From Gemmatimonadaceae bacterium (GTDB lineage Bacteria; Gemmatimonadota; Gemmatimonadetes; Gemmatimonadales; Gemmatimonadaceae), in the NCBI GenBank assembly GCA_030835125.1, contig JAUQWM010000033.1, positions 161,009-225,008 on the forward strand: a DNA stretch of 64,000 nt, written 5' to 3'. This document shows, one piece after another, positions 1 through 9,084 of the stretch. Under the pieces are notes generated by a model. The model was not told where the DNA came from and made no database searches. It saw only the letters and a program-made list of their open reading frames with translations. Every line of letters begins with the position of its first letter. Positions within the stretch are counted from its first letter, which is position 1. The translations under genes and the position numbers were made by a program.

Positions 1-523
1 GCATCTCGATCCAGTGCCCCAGGATCATGATGGTGACGAGCGTCGCCAGCTCCCACCAGAGGTCCGTCCCCTCATAGCCGAGCGTGACCGCGACGCTGAA
101 CACGAAGGCCACCGTGATGGCGAGCGCAATGAGGGTCATCATCCCCGGGCGGCGATCGGACAGCTCGCGCCAGGCGCCTCCCAGAAAGATGGAACCGCCG
201 TACAGGAACACCGCCGTCCCCAGCACCGCGGCCGCATAACGAGAGCCGGGGAACGCCGGGGCGCTGACCTGGAGCCAGTGCTGGATCATGGGTGACCAGG
301 CCAGCGTCGGGATGGTCAGCGCCAGCGTGAGCCAGAAGCGGCGCCGGAACATCGCCACGCTGTGTCCTTCATGTCGATCGAGGTGTCCGCCGTGACCGTG
401 CGCCGGCTGGCCGCGACCGCCGAGTGCTACGGTGGCAGTCGCGGGATGTTGCAGCAGCCGGTCGTCCTTCACCTTCGACGCGGCATCATGCTGGCCGTCA
501 TGCCGGTGATCTTCCATTGCCAT
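1..523 (-). CDS. copB: Copper-translocating P1B-type ATPase, N-terminal part (CopB-like), runs off the left edge
   Basis: This gene is missing from the ORF track because it has no stop inside the window. I translated the minus strand from the ATG at 523 and obtained 174 open codons. The first 55 residues are His-rich (MAMEDHRHDG, QPAHGHGGH). They are followed by membrane segments with FWLTLALTIPTLAWSP, AVLGTAVFLYGGSIFLGGAW and GMMTLIALAITVAFVFS, and then LVTIMILGHWIEM, typical of the CopB branch of P1B ATPases. A His-rich N terminus instead of a CxxC HMA domain fits CopB rather than CopA. The start lies 33 bp after the cusA stop on the same strand, so it is probably the last gene of the cus operon. 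The catalytic DKTGT and CPC motifs would lie outside the window. A second ATG two codons later is an equal candidate start. Confidence 0.85.
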   Translation of the reverse strand, partial: MAMEDHRHDGQHDAASKVKDDRLLQHPATATVALGGRGQPAHGHGGHLDRHEGHSVAMFRRRFWLTLALTIPTLAWSPMIQHWLQVSAPAFPGSRYAAAVLGTAVFLYGGSIFLGGAWRELSDRRPGMMTLIALAITVAFVFSVAVTLGYEGTDLWWELATLVTIMILGHWIEM

Positions 524-556
524 CCCGGAACAGGGTTGGGGCGCCTGACGATCCCT

Positions 557-3500
557 TTACGTCACCTGGACTGCAGGCCGGTGGCCAGTGGACTCCGCTG
601 CCACCGGTCGCCGTAACCCGCGCTCCCGCCACAGCGCATACACCGCGGGAATCACCACCAGCGTCAACAGGGTACTGCTCACCATCCCCCCGACCATCGG
701 CGCGGCGATTCGCTTCATGACACTGGCGCCGGCGCCTGAACCCCAGAGGATGGGAAGCAGCCCCGCCATGATCGCGGTCACGGTCATCATTTTCGGTCGC
801 ACGCGCTCCACCGCCCCTTCGACCACCGCGTCGTACAGATCGCGACGCGTCGGCGCAGTGCCAGACGCCATGCGGTCGCGCCAGGCATGGTCGAGATAGA
901 TCAGCATCACGACGCCCGTCTCCGCCGCCACGCCAGCGAGCGCCACGAAACCGATCGCGACCGCGACCGACCAGTTGTACCCGAGCGCCCACACGAACCA
1001 GATGCCACCCACCAGGGCAAACGGCAGCGACAACATCACGATCAGCGTCTCACCAACATTGCGGAAGTTGAAGTAGAGGAGCAGGAAGATGATCGCCAGC
1101 GTCGCTGGAATCACCAGCTTCATCCGTGCTGCGGCCCGCTGCATGTACTCGTACTGGCCGCTCCACGTCATGGTGTATCCCGCTGGCAGCGTGACCACGG
1201 ACTCCACCAGGCGGCGCGCCTCCTCCACGTATCCGCCGATGTCCCGCCCAGTGACGTCAACGTAGACCCACGAGGTCGGCACGGCATCCTCGGTGCGAAC
1301 GACCATGGGGCCGGGAACCTGGCGGATGGTCGCGACCTGGCCGAGTGGGACCTGCGCCACCCGCGCGGCCGGCATGGGAGCGGGCGCGCCCATCGCGCCA
1401 GCGCCTGCCGACATGGCCTGACTTGGCGCTCCCGCGTTGTTCACCGGGATGAGCACCTGCGCCAACCGCTCCGGGCTGTCGCGAAGTTCCTGCGGGTACC
1501 TGACGCGCACTCCGTATCGCTCGCGCCCTTCCACCGCCTGCGTGATGGTCATGCCGCCGATCGCCGTCGCGATCACGGCCTGCACGTCGCTCACGTTGAG
1601 GCCGTACCGCGCAGCCGCCTCGCGGTCGATATCGATGTCGAGGTAGTAGCCTGACACGGAACGCTCGGCGAAGGCACTTCGGGTTCCGGGCACCATCGTC
1701 ACCGCGGCCTCGACTTCCTTGCCGAGCCGTTGGAGCTCGGACAGTTCCGGGCCGAAGATCTTGATGCCCACCGGGGTCCGGATCCCGGTGGCGAGCATGT
1801 CGATGCGACCCTTGATCGGCATCGTCCATGCGTTCGTTACGCCCGGCATCCGCACGGCCGAGTCCATTTCCGCGATGAGGGCGTCGAAGGTCATGCCCGG
1901 CCGCCACTCGCGCTCGGGCTTGAGCGTGATGGTCGTCTCGAACATGTCGAAACCGGCCGGGTCGGTCGCCGAATTCGCGCGGCCCGACTTCCCGAAGACC
2001 GTCTCAACCTCGGGGATCGACGTCAGGATGCGATCCTGTACCTGGATGATCCGGCGCGCCCTGGCCACACTCACGCCGGGCATCGTGACCGGCATGTAGA
2101 GCACCGTCCCCTCGTCGAGACGGGGCATGAACTCGCTCCCGATGCGCTGCCACGGAATCCAGGTCAGGACGAGGACGGCCAGGCTGGTGGCGATGACCGG
2201 CACGCGATGGTGGAGCACGAAGTCGATCACGGGTCGGTACAACGCGATCAGCGCCCGGTTGAGCGGGTTCGCACGCTCGCGGAAGATGCGCCCGCGGATG
2301 AACAGCCCCATCGTCACCGGCACCAGCGTCACCGACAGGAGGCTCGCCGCCGCCATCGCGAACGTCTTGGTGAATGCCAGCGGCTTGAACATCCGCCCTT
2401 CCTGCCCCTCCAGCGCGAAGACCGGCAGGAACGACACCGTGATGATCAGCAGCGAGAAGAACAGCGCCGGCCCGACTTCCCTGGCCGACGCGATCACGAT
2501 CTGCGTCCGTTCCGCGACCGAGAGCGACCCGGTGCTGAACGACTTGCGACCATCAGCCCCCTGGGACGGATCCTTCGCCAGCACGGCGCGCTCGAGGTGC
2601 TTGTGCATGTTCTCGATCATCACGATGGCCGCGTCGATCATGGCGCCGATGGCAATGGCAATGCCACCCAGCGACATGATGTCGGCACCGACTCCCGCCC
2701 ACCGCATGCCGATGAACGCGATGAGGATTCCCAGCGGCAGCGTGATTATCGCGACGAGCGCCGACTGCACATGCAGCAGGAACACGACGCAGACCAGCGC
2801 CACGATAAGGCTCTCCTCCAGCAGCTTGCCGCGGAGGTTCTCGATCGAGCGCTCGATCAGGTCGGAGCGATCGTAGGTCGGGCGCACCACGACGCCTGGG
2901 GGAAGCCCGGGCGCCACTTCGGCCAGCCGGGCTTTCACGCGGTTGATGGTCGCCAGCGCGTTTTCGCCAGATCGCATCACGACGATCCCGCCGACGGCAT
3001 CGCCGCGACCATCGAGGTCGGCAATCCCGCGCCGCACGCCCGGCCCAACCGACACGCGGCCGATATCGGCGATGCGAATGGGTGTCCCGGCCGCATTGGC
3101 GCTTACCACGACACTCTCGATGTCACTGGTGGACGCGAGGTACCCGAGTCCGCGCACCATGTACTCGCGCTCGGACAGCTCGACGACCATGGCGCCCACC
3201 TCGGCGTTCCCATTGCGCACCGCGTTCATCACGGCGGTGACGGAGACGCCGTACGCCTGCAGGCGCGTCGGGTCGAGGTCGACCTGGTACTGCTTCTCGA
3301 ATCCGCCGATCGACGCCACCTCTGACACGCCGGGCACGGCGGTCAGCGCATAACGCACGTACCAGTCCTGGACGCTTCGGAGCTGGGACAGGTCCAGCCT
3401 GCCCGTCGTGTCCTCGATCACGTACTGGTAGACCCACCCGAGACCCGTCGCGTCGGGCCCAAGCTGCGGGTTCGCGCCTGGAGGCAGCTTGCTGGCGATG

Positions 3501-3856
3501 CCGTTCAGGTACTCCAGGACCCGCGTGCGCGCCCAATACAGGTCGGTGCCGTCGTCAAAGATCACGTAGACGAACGAGACGCCAAAGAACGAGTATCCGC
3601 GCACAACGCGCGCCGCCGGCACCTTGAGCATCTCGGCGGCGATCGGGTACGTGACCTGATCCTCGATGATGCGTGGCGCTTGCTCGTTGAAGTCGGTCTG
3701 GATGATCACCTGCACATCGGACAAGTCGGGCAAGGCCTCGAGCGGCGTCGCTCGAACGGCCCAGATCCCGCCGGCCACAGCGGCGACGGAGAAGAGCACG
3801 ATGAGGAGCGGATTCACCACCGACCACTCGATGATTCGCTTGAGCATGGTCATCAA
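557..3856 (-). CDS. cusA: Heavy-metal efflux RND pump, CusA type (Cu(I)/Ag(I))
   Basis: The 1,099-residue inner-membrane proton-driven pump of a CusCBA tripartite efflux complex has the expected length for an HME-RND protein (about 1,050). Its TM4 signature AIGAMIDAAIVMIENMHKHL is the form found in monovalent-cation pumps rather than CzcA. Twelve membrane spans and two large periplasmic loops fit the sequence. The ATG overlaps the cusB stop by 4 bp. Around residues 790-815 there is an Ala/Met/Pro-rich stretch (QAMSAGAGAMGAPAPMP) in the second periplasmic loop. I do not recall this in E. coli CusA; it could be a methionine-rich metal-handling insertion or a disordered spacer. Expression is presumably copper-controlled with the island. 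Confidence 0.95.
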   Translation of the reverse strand: MMTMLKRIIEWSVVNPLLIVLFSVAAVAGGIWAVRATPLEALPDLSDVQVIIQTDFNEQAPRIIEDQVTYPIAAEMLKVPAARVVRGYSFFGVSFVYVIFDDGTDLYWARTRVLEYLNGIASKLPPGANPQLGPDATGLGWVYQYVIEDTTGRLDLSQLRSVQDWYVRYALTAVPGVSEVASIGGFEKQYQVDLDPTRLQAYGVSVTAVMNAVRNGNAEVGAMVVELSEREYMVRGLGYLASTSDIESVVVSANAAGTPIRIADIGRVSVGPGVRRGIADLDGRGDAVGGIVVMRSGENALATINRVKARLAEVAPGLPPGVVVRPTYDRSDLIERSIENLRGKLLEESLIVALVCVVFLLHVQSALVAIITLPLGILIAFIGMRWAGVGADIMSLGGIAIAIGAMIDAAIVMIENMHKHLERAVLAKDPSQGADGRKSFSTGSLSVAERTQIVIASAREVGPALFFSLLIITVSFLPVFALEGQEGRMFKPLAFTKTFAMAAASLLSVTLVPVTMGLFIRGRIFRERANPLNRALIALYRPVIDFVLHHRVPVIATSLAVLVLTWIPWQRIGSEFMPRLDEGTVLYMPVTMPGVSVARARRIIQVQDRILTSIPEVETVFGKSGRANSATDPAGFDMFETTITLKPEREWRPGMTFDALIAEMDSAVRMPGVTNAWTMPIKGRIDMLATGIRTPVGIKIFGPELSELQRLGKEVEAAVTMVPGTRSAFAERSVSGYYLDIDIDREAAARYGLNVSDVQAVIATAIGGMTITQAVEGRERYGVRVRYPQELRDSPERLAQVLIPVNNAGAPSQAMSAGAGAMGAPAPMPAARVAQVPLGQVATIRQVPGPMVVRTEDAVPTSWVYVDVTGRDIGGYVEEARRLVESVVTLPAGYTMTWSGQYEYMQRAAARMKLVIPATLAIIFLLLYFNFRNVGETLIVMLSLPFALVGGIWFVWALGYNWSVAVAIGFVALAGVAAETGVVMLIYLDHAWRDRMASGTAPTRRDLYDAVVEGAVERVRPKMMTVTAIMAGLLPILWGSGAGASVMKRIAAPMVGGMVSSTLLTLVVIPAVYALWRERGLRRPVAAESTGHRPAVQVT

Positions 3857-5229
3857 TCCTCGCGGCGGACCGGGAGCTTCGGTGTCGCGAGCGTGTCAGC
3901 CATCCCGTGACTGGAGTGATCCACGGCGGGCGGGTTCTTCCTTGGCGGTTCCATCTTCATTCCCGGCATTGCCGACGTGTCCGGTCCGGCCGGAACCGGC
4001 CTTGCCCGTGGCGCGTCCATGCCCGGCATGCCTGCCATGCTGCCCAGCGCGGCCTTCAGGTTCGATTCCGCATCGATCAGGAAAGTCGCCGAGGCCACGA
4101 CCGTATCTCCGGCGATCAGGCCGCTCCGAATCTCCAGGCGATCGTCGCTGGCGACGCCAGCCACAACGTCGCGCGGCTCGAGCGTGCCGTTCGCCGCCTT
4201 GAGGAAGACAATCGATCGCGCACCCGTGGCGAGCACCGCCGACCGCGGCACGCTGAGCACGTTCTGCCGAAGGGAACCAGCGAGCAGCAGGGTCGCGAAC
4301 ATTCCCGGCTTGAGCCGCCGTCCCGCATTCCCGAGTTCAACGCGGAGGCGCGCCGTTCGAGTGGCCGGATCGATGAGCGGGTAGACGTAGGTCACGGTGC
4401 CCGTCCAACGCTCCCCCGGATAAGCCTGGATCTCGACCGACACGCGCTGACCCGTGCGCACCAGTGCGAGGTCGTGCTCGAAGACCTGGCCGTCGACCCA
4501 GACGGTGCGCAGGTCGGCGAGGCGGTACAGGGTCTCGCCCGCCATGACCTTCTGGCCACTGATCACGGACTTCTCGACGACGACACCGCTGGAGGTGGCG
4601 CGCAGGGTGATGACCCTGCTGGCCCGGCCCGCGTGCTCGATCTGCTCGATGTCGGCGGCCGGAATGTCCCAGTACTGGAGGCGCCGGCGCGCCGAGGCGA
4701 GCATGTCCTCGGCGCCGCGCCGTGCCTCGTCCGTGCCGCCAGCAACGTCCTGGACGAGCCTGGCGGCGAGGAGCAGCTCCTCCTGCGCGGCCACGAGCAT
4801 GGGTGAGTAGATATCGAGCAGGGCCTCGCCCTCGCGCACTTCCTGGCCGGTGAAATCGACGTGGAGCCTCTCGACCCAGCCTTCGACCTTCGGCGCGAAG
4901 GCGGTGGCGCGGGTCTCGTCCCAGGTCACCTGGCCTAACGTCCTGACGTCCGTTGTTATCGGTCCGGCGGTGACGGCGGCAAAGGTCACGCCGATGCGGC
5001 GCGCGGCTTCTGCGTCGAGCGCAACCGGCGCGGCACCGGCGCCGGCCGAGGCGGCGTGGTTGTGCCCCGCCGTGGCGGCGACGGGCGCGTCGCGCGTGAG
5101 GAGGAGCGCGGTGACGATCGCCGTCGCGACGAGCGCCACGGACAGGGCAATCCGGAACGCCCGCCGCGCGCGCGTGGGCGTGGGCCCCTCGAAGGGCGAG
5201 GGTTCGACCCCGGTGTCGATGTCAGTCAT
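3853..5229 (-). CDS. cusB: Periplasmic adaptor of Cu/Ag efflux, CusB type, with Met/His-rich tail
   Basis: The 458-residue membrane fusion protein (HlyD family) would bridge CusA and the CusC channel. Residues about 26-45 form an N-terminal membrane anchor (IALSVALVATAIVTALLL), followed by a short His-containing stretch (AGHNHAA). The lipoyl/barrel-sandwich region includes DIYSPMLVAAQEELL, characteristic of CusB. The last 60 residues are rich in Met and His (MAGMPGMDAP, SAMPGMKMEPP, VDHSSHGM), a likely Cu(I)/Ag(I) binding tail. The gene overlaps cusC upstream by 8 bp and cusA downstream by 4 bp, so the three are translationally coupled. Confidence 0.93.
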   Translation of the reverse strand: MTDIDTGVEPSPFEGPTPTRARRAFRIALSVALVATAIVTALLLTRDAPVAATAGHNHAASAGAGAAPVALDAEAARRIGVTFAAVTAGPITTDVRTLGQVTWDETRATAFAPKVEGWVERLHVDFTGQEVREGEALLDIYSPMLVAAQEELLLAARLVQDVAGGTDEARRGAEDMLASARRRLQYWDIPAADIEQIEHAGRASRVITLRATSSGVVVEKSVISGQKVMAGETLYRLADLRTVWVDGQVFEHDLALVRTGQRVSVEIQAYPGERWTGTVTYVYPLIDPATRTARLRVELGNAGRRLKPGMFATLLLAGSLRQNVLSVPRSAVLATGARSIVFLKAANGTLEPRDVVAGVASDDRLEIRSGLIAGDTVVASATFLIDAESNLKAALGSMAGMPGMDAPRARPVPAGPDTSAMPGMKMEPPRKNPPAVDHSSHGMADTLATPKLPVRRED

Positions 5230-6598
5230 GGTTCCTCCCGCTCGGCGTCGAGACCGACCAGGGGTCGAACAGCTCCCGGCCGGCCAGCATCTCCAGTTCT
5301 GCCCACGACGTCCCCTGCTCCGCCTGCAGCTTCACCAGCTCTTCCCGGTAACGACTGACGGTCATTCGGTTGTCGAGGACCGTCATGAAGTCCACCCGTC
5401 CGACTCGATAGGCGGCGACGGCGGACGCGACGGCGGCCTCGGCCTGAGGCAGGATCGTCGCCGTGTAGAGGTCCACCAGGCGACGCGCGCGATCGAGCGT
5501 GGCGATCGCCTGGCCGACGCGGCCGCGCGTGTCGGCCTTCATGTACGCGAAGTCGGCCGCGGACATCGCGCGCATCGCGTCCGCCTCGTCGCGCCACTTG
5601 AGCTGGCGTCGCCCGGCCCACAGCGGGATCGAGGCGCCGAGCATGAGGCTGCCCATCCGGTCGGTGCCCATCTCCGCGTTGCTCTGCGCGTACTGCACGC
5701 CGACCACGAGGTCGGGGATCAACTCACGGCGCGCGCGAAGCGCCATGGCATCCGCGGCCGCCACCTCGGCCTCGCCGGCCCGGATCATCGGTCGCGACCG
5801 CAGGGCCATGCCGAACACGGAGTCGACCGGCGGGACCACGGCAGGGAAGAGTGGCAGCACGGCGACGCCGATCGTGGCAGTGGCCGGCTCGTCGAGGAGC
5901 GCGTTCAGCCTGGCGGCGGCGGCCGATCGCATCGCCTCCATGCGGGCGATCTCCTCGGTCATGCGAGCCGTCTCGACCTGGGCGCGGAGCACGTCGGCCT
6001 GGCTGCCCTCGCCGACCTCGTACATCGACTGCGCCATCCGGGCGATGTCCTGGACGAGACGGCGTGTGCCGGTGGCGATGGCGATACCCTGCTCGGCAGC
6101 CCAGCCCTCGTAGAATGCCATCGCCGCGCGGGTGCGCAGCTCCCACGCCACGTCGGCGGCGCGCTCCCGTTCCGCCGCCGCCTGGTGCGAAGCGATCCGG
6201 CCGGACAGCGGCAGCTTCCCGCCCAGCGGCAGCATCTGCATCACCTGCACCTGGACCATGCCTAACCGGTCCATGGGGCGGAGGGCGGGCAAGGCGTAGT
6301 TCATGAAGCCGAGTTGCACCTGGGGATCGGGCAGCAGCCCGGCCGCGGGCACACGGGAGGCGACGGCGTCCGCGAGCGACCGGGCTGCGGCGGCCTTCGG
6401 GTTGCGATCGCGCACACCGGCATAGACGGCCCCAAGGCGCAGCCGGCGGACCGTATCGGGCGCCGTCGCCATGGCCGTCGCATCCTGCGCCGCCGTGGGA
6501 GCTGCCGCGGCCAATGCGGTCGCCAACGCGGCGGCGATCAGGAATGCCGGCCGAACATGTGGCGCCAGGACGCGGCGCCGAATTTCCGGGACTGACAT
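5222..6598 (-). CDS. cusC: Outer-membrane efflux channel (TolC/CusC family)
   Basis: This 458-residue outer membrane factor has the two internal repeats of coiled-coil hairpins expected of the OEP family, such as LLPDPQVQLGFMNYALP near the N terminus and the Ala/Arg-rich helices RAAMAFYEGWAAEQGIAIAT and VASAVAAYRVGRVDFMTVL. It supplies the exit duct for CusBA. I chose the ATG at 6598 rather than the track start at 6682 because an AGGAG lies about 9 nt upstream and the protein then begins with a signal peptide ending near AAPTAAQDA. It is the first gene of cusCBA-copB, 114 bp after the small Cys/His protein. Confidence 0.9.
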   Translation of the reverse strand: MSVPEIRRRVLAPHVRPAFLIAAALATALAAAAPTAAQDATAMATAPDTVRRLRLGAVYAGVRDRNPKAAAARSLADAVASRVPAAGLLPDPQVQLGFMNYALPALRPMDRLGMVQVQVMQMLPLGGKLPLSGRIASHQAAAERERAADVAWELRTRAAMAFYEGWAAEQGIAIATGTRRLVQDIARMAQSMYEVGEGSQADVLRAQVETARMTEEIARMEAMRSAAAARLNALLDEPATATIGVAVLPLFPAVVPPVDSVFGMALRSRPMIRAGEAEVAAADAMALRARRELIPDLVVGVQYAQSNAEMGTDRMGSLMLGASIPLWAGRRQLKWRDEADAMRAMSAADFAYMKADTRGRVGQAIATLDRARRLVDLYTATILPQAEAAVASAVAAYRVGRVDFMTVLDNRMTVSRYREELVKLQAEQGTSWAELEMLAGRELFDPWSVSTPSGRNHD

Positions 6599-6712
6599 CG
6601 TTGAGTTCTCCTGGCACGCGGCGACCGCGCTGGTCGCGTCGCGTGGGTCCATCGTGCGCCGGCGGGAATCGCCAAGGCGCACGTCACCCGTGGGGCGATG
6701 AGGCTGGGAGAA

Positions 6713-7087
6713 CTACGACCGCGGGGGTGGTCGGTCGGGAGCCAGGAATGGACTCAGGTGTGCCGCGGACACCGCGGACGGCACGAGCGGCGCCCGGATC
6801 GCGGGGATGTCCAGCATTGTCCCGGCGACGAAGCTCGGCGACAAGCACCCGAGCATCGTCAGGCACATGGCCCCGCATCCGTCGTCGCGGTCACCACCGG
6901 GTGGCGCGCCCGAATCCGGACAATCGGACTCATTGGTGGCCCCGTGTGCAGCGTGCCCCGGACCATCCATCGCCGTGGCAACATCCGTCCCGGCCGCTGT
7001 CGAGGACTCGCACGCGGCCAAGGATGGCGTCACCATCGCCAGGACGAGCGCGACGGCGGCAACCAGCGACGAAAGGAGACGGATCAT
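6713..7087 (-). CDS. Small secreted Cys/His protein with CLTM-x2-C motif
   Basis: I do not recognise a named family. The 124-residue product begins with a clear signal peptide (MIRLLSSLVAAVALVLAMVT) from the ATG at 7087; the track start is 126 bp further upstream and lacks this property. The mature part has Cys in ACESS, SDCPDSG and DDGCGAMCLTMLGCLSPSF, plus HAAHG. A second protein of the island (11346-11714) shares the signal-peptide/His-rich/CLTM-x2-C layout, so the two look like diverged copies. Its position between copCD and cusCBA suggests a periplasmic copper-binding or sensing role, but this is inference from context. The region around 7112-7131, just upstream, holds a GC-rich hairpin. 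Confidence 0.65.
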   Translation of the reverse strand: MIRLLSSLVAAVALVLAMVTPSLAACESSTAAGTDVATAMDGPGHAAHGATNESDCPDSGAPPGGDRDDGCGAMCLTMLGCLSPSFVAGTMLDIPAIRAPLVPSAVSAAHLSPFLAPDRPPPRS

Positions 7088-7111
7088 GCGACGAGGTTGG
7101 CTCGAGGCGCC

Positions 7112-7131
7112 GCGGCCCCGGTCGGGGCCGC
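7112..7131. repeat. GC-rich inverted repeat in the 5' region of the small Cys/His gene
   Basis: GCGGCCCCG and CGGGGCCGC are perfect complements separated by 2 nt. They lie 25 bp upstream of the ATG at 7087. There is no T-run on either side, so a simple intrinsic terminator is unlikely. It could be a leader hairpin or have no function. Confidence 0.5.
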
Positions 7132-7225
7132 GACGTTCCACTGAAACAACGCGCGGCCCGGCAGGTTTCCCGTCCGCCGAACTCCCCGAACCCGGTAGGA
7201 GATAACCCGACACGGCGCAGGCGGC

Positions 7226-7699
7226 CTACGGCCGGCGGGCCCGAGAGGACCAGTGGATGGCGGAGATCTTCCATCCACCCGGCGTACGCACCAGTACCAT
7301 CAGCTCCGCGCCACTGGAGTTGATGGCACGACCGTTCATCTCACCCTGGGTCGTGCTCGTTGAGCTCGCCCAGGCGACGTCACCGCGGACGCGCACAAGC
7401 ACGGAGCCGCGCTGGCTCCTGACGGCCTTCGCGAAGGCGATGTCGCCGGGAAGGTGATGGGAGCGATACTCGGCGCGTGTCTCGACGCCACCGCTCTCGA
7501 GGATCACCGCATCCTCCGAGAGCAGCGCGAGCACGGCCGCACTGTCCCCGGAAGTGAGCGCCTCGTGGTACTTCGTCACGACCGACGCGACCGCGGACGA
7601 GTCGACCATTGCCGCGTGACCTTCGTGCTGGGCGATCGCGCCTGACGACGACGTCGCCAGGGCAGTCGCCATGATCACCACCAGTGTTGTGGTCTTCAT
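7226..7699 (-). CDS. Secreted SnoaL-like / DUF4440 (NTF2 fold) protein
   Basis: The 157-residue protein starts at the ATG at 7699, which has a strong GGAGGAG ribosome site directly upstream and overlaps the copCD stop by 4 bp. A signal peptide ends near SSGAIAQHEGHA. The remainder has the NTF2-like pattern VVTKYHEALTSGDSAAVLAL, LSEDAVILESGG and GGWKISAIHWSSR, the alternating helix/sheet layout of DUF4440 proteins. These proteins are often of unknown function and lack conserved catalytic residues. The His pair just after the cleavage site (HEGHA) may contact copper. The tight coupling to copCD suggests that it works in the periplasmic copper pathway. Confidence 0.75.
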   Translation of the reverse strand: MKTTTLVVIMATALATSSSGAIAQHEGHAAMVDSSAVASVVTKYHEALTSGDSAAVLALLSEDAVILESGGVETRAEYRSHHLPGDIAFAKAVRSQRGSVLVRVRGDVAWASSTSTTQGEMNGRAINSSGAELMVLVRTPGGWKISAIHWSSRARRP

Positions 7700-9084
7700 G
7701 ATCTCCTCCAGGAGAAGGGGGCCTGCGAGGGTGACGTGCTCCCCGTTGGCGGCGCGGTACCCGTCAGGAGGGCAGTCAGGACAACGACGGTAAGGACGAG
7801 GAGGACGTCGATCGCGACGGATACACGCAATCGCACCATGGACCGCTCCGTGCCAAGGGATGGCTGGGCGATGCGCCAATGATACGCGCCGACGACCACG
7901 ATCAACCCCACTACGACCACCTTCCTGAACAGGATGAAGCCGTATGGGCTGTCGAAAACGAGGCTGATGTCGCGCAGCTGCAGCCACGCCCCCGCCACGC
8001 CGGTAGCCAGCAGCGCCGCCGCACAAGACAGCGCGAGCGGCGAGAACGCGCGAAGGAGTTCACGTATGACAGCAACCCGATCGTCCGGCGCGAGGGACCG
8101 CACGAGCGGAAGCGCGGCGAACGCCAGCATGAGTATCCCTCCCGCCCATCCTCCGGCCGTCAGTCCATGAACTGCATCGAGCCCCATGGCGAGGATCGGC
8201 ATGTCCACCACCGCCGCCGGGTGACCGAGCATCGACGCGGAGATGCCGAGCGCCAGGGTGACACTCCCGGCCATCCACCATCGCCATGGGCGCTCGGATC
8301 GAAGACCGGAGAGCAGCGCGAGCGTCGCCGCCACCTGTAGCAGCCAGCCGCGGCCCCAAGTCGAGCCGGCGATGAGGTCGGCGAGATCGCCCAGGCGAAG
8401 CGCGTCGAGCGATCCGCCGAGGACGACGCCATGACTCAGGAGCCGCACCATCGCCAGTCCAAGCAAGACCCAGGCGCCGGCGACGCAAAGCGCTCGAACG
8501 CGGCCGTCGATCGCCCTGCGGAACTCCAGGTCCGAGACGCCCGGCACGACGAAGAGGGCGAACGCGATCGAACCGATCACCACCACCATCGTGAGCAACG
8601 AGAGGAAGCGGATGCCTGACTGGATACCCGAATCGCCCGCAGCCGCGTCGACAGGTACATCCGGAGCGGCGATGGCCGGCGTCGTGTCGACCGACTGAGC
8701 GGCGGGAAGCGAGTCCACCGTGAACCCGAACTCGCCCGTGACCGCGTGTCCATCGGGTCCGACCAGTCGCCACTCGACGCGAAACTCGCCGGTGCGTGAA
8801 AGCGGCGGCACCGCAGCGAGCAACACTGTGGAATCCCCGATGTCGGCGCGCAACATGAGGCCGAGGCGCTGCGAGTCCGGTCCCACCAGGTCCACGCGCG
8901 ACGTCCGCGGCACTACGGACTCGCTGAACTCCAGCCTCACGTCGGTGGGGGGAATGGGTACGTGTGCGCCTGACGCCGGCACCGAGCGTACCAGCCGCGC
9001 ATGCGCCCAAGCGACACCATGCGCCACCGCCATCATGAGCGCACCAATCACGAGTGCCCTGAGGCCGCCTCGGAGGGCGCTCAT
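7696..9084 (-). CDS. copCD: CopC-CopD fusion, copper uptake/resistance membrane protein
   Basis: The 462-residue protein joins two families. Residues 1-125 are a CopC domain: a signal peptide ends at AWA so that the mature chain starts with His (HARLVRSVPASG), and GPDGHAVTGEF carries the Asp-Gly-His of the CopC Cu(II) site. Residues about 165-450 are the eight-span CopD/PcoD membrane domain. CopC binds periplasmic copper and CopD is thought to pass it across the inner membrane. The upstream gene overlaps the start by 4 bp and the SnoaL-like gene overlaps the stop by 4 bp. The fusion removes the need for separate CopC-CopD docking. Confidence 0.9.
   Translation of the reverse strand: MSALRGGLRALVIGALMMAVAHGVAWAHARLVRSVPASGAHVPIPPTDVRLEFSESVVPRTSRVDLVGPDSQRLGLMLRADIGDSTVLLAAVPPLSRTGEFRVEWRLVGPDGHAVTGEFGFTVDSLPAAQSVDTTPAIAAPDVPVDAAAGDSGIQSGIRFLSLLTMVVVIGSIAFALFVVPGVSDLEFRRAIDGRVRALCVAGAWVLLGLAMVRLLSHGVVLGGSLDALRLGDLADLIAGSTWGRGWLLQVAATLALLSGLRSERPWRWWMAGSVTLALGISASMLGHPAAVVDMPILAMGLDAVHGLTAGGWAGGILMLAFAALPLVRSLAPDDRVAVIRELLRAFSPLALSCAAALLATGVAGAWLQLRDISLVFDSPYGFILFRKVVVVGLIVVVGAYHWRIAQPSLGTERSMVRLRVSVAIDVLLVLTVVVLTALLTGTAPPTGSTSPSQAPFSWRRS

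Noticed and set aside
2127-3325. Long plus-strand ORFs opposite cusA (for example 1730-3325, 531 aa)
   Set aside because: They are shadows of a gene with complete RND motifs. Their translations are His/Arg/Asp-rich with no domain, as usual in antisense frames of GC-rich genes.
7112-7131. GC hairpin as a rho-independent terminator
   Set aside because: No T-run follows on either strand. I kept it only as an inverted repeat.
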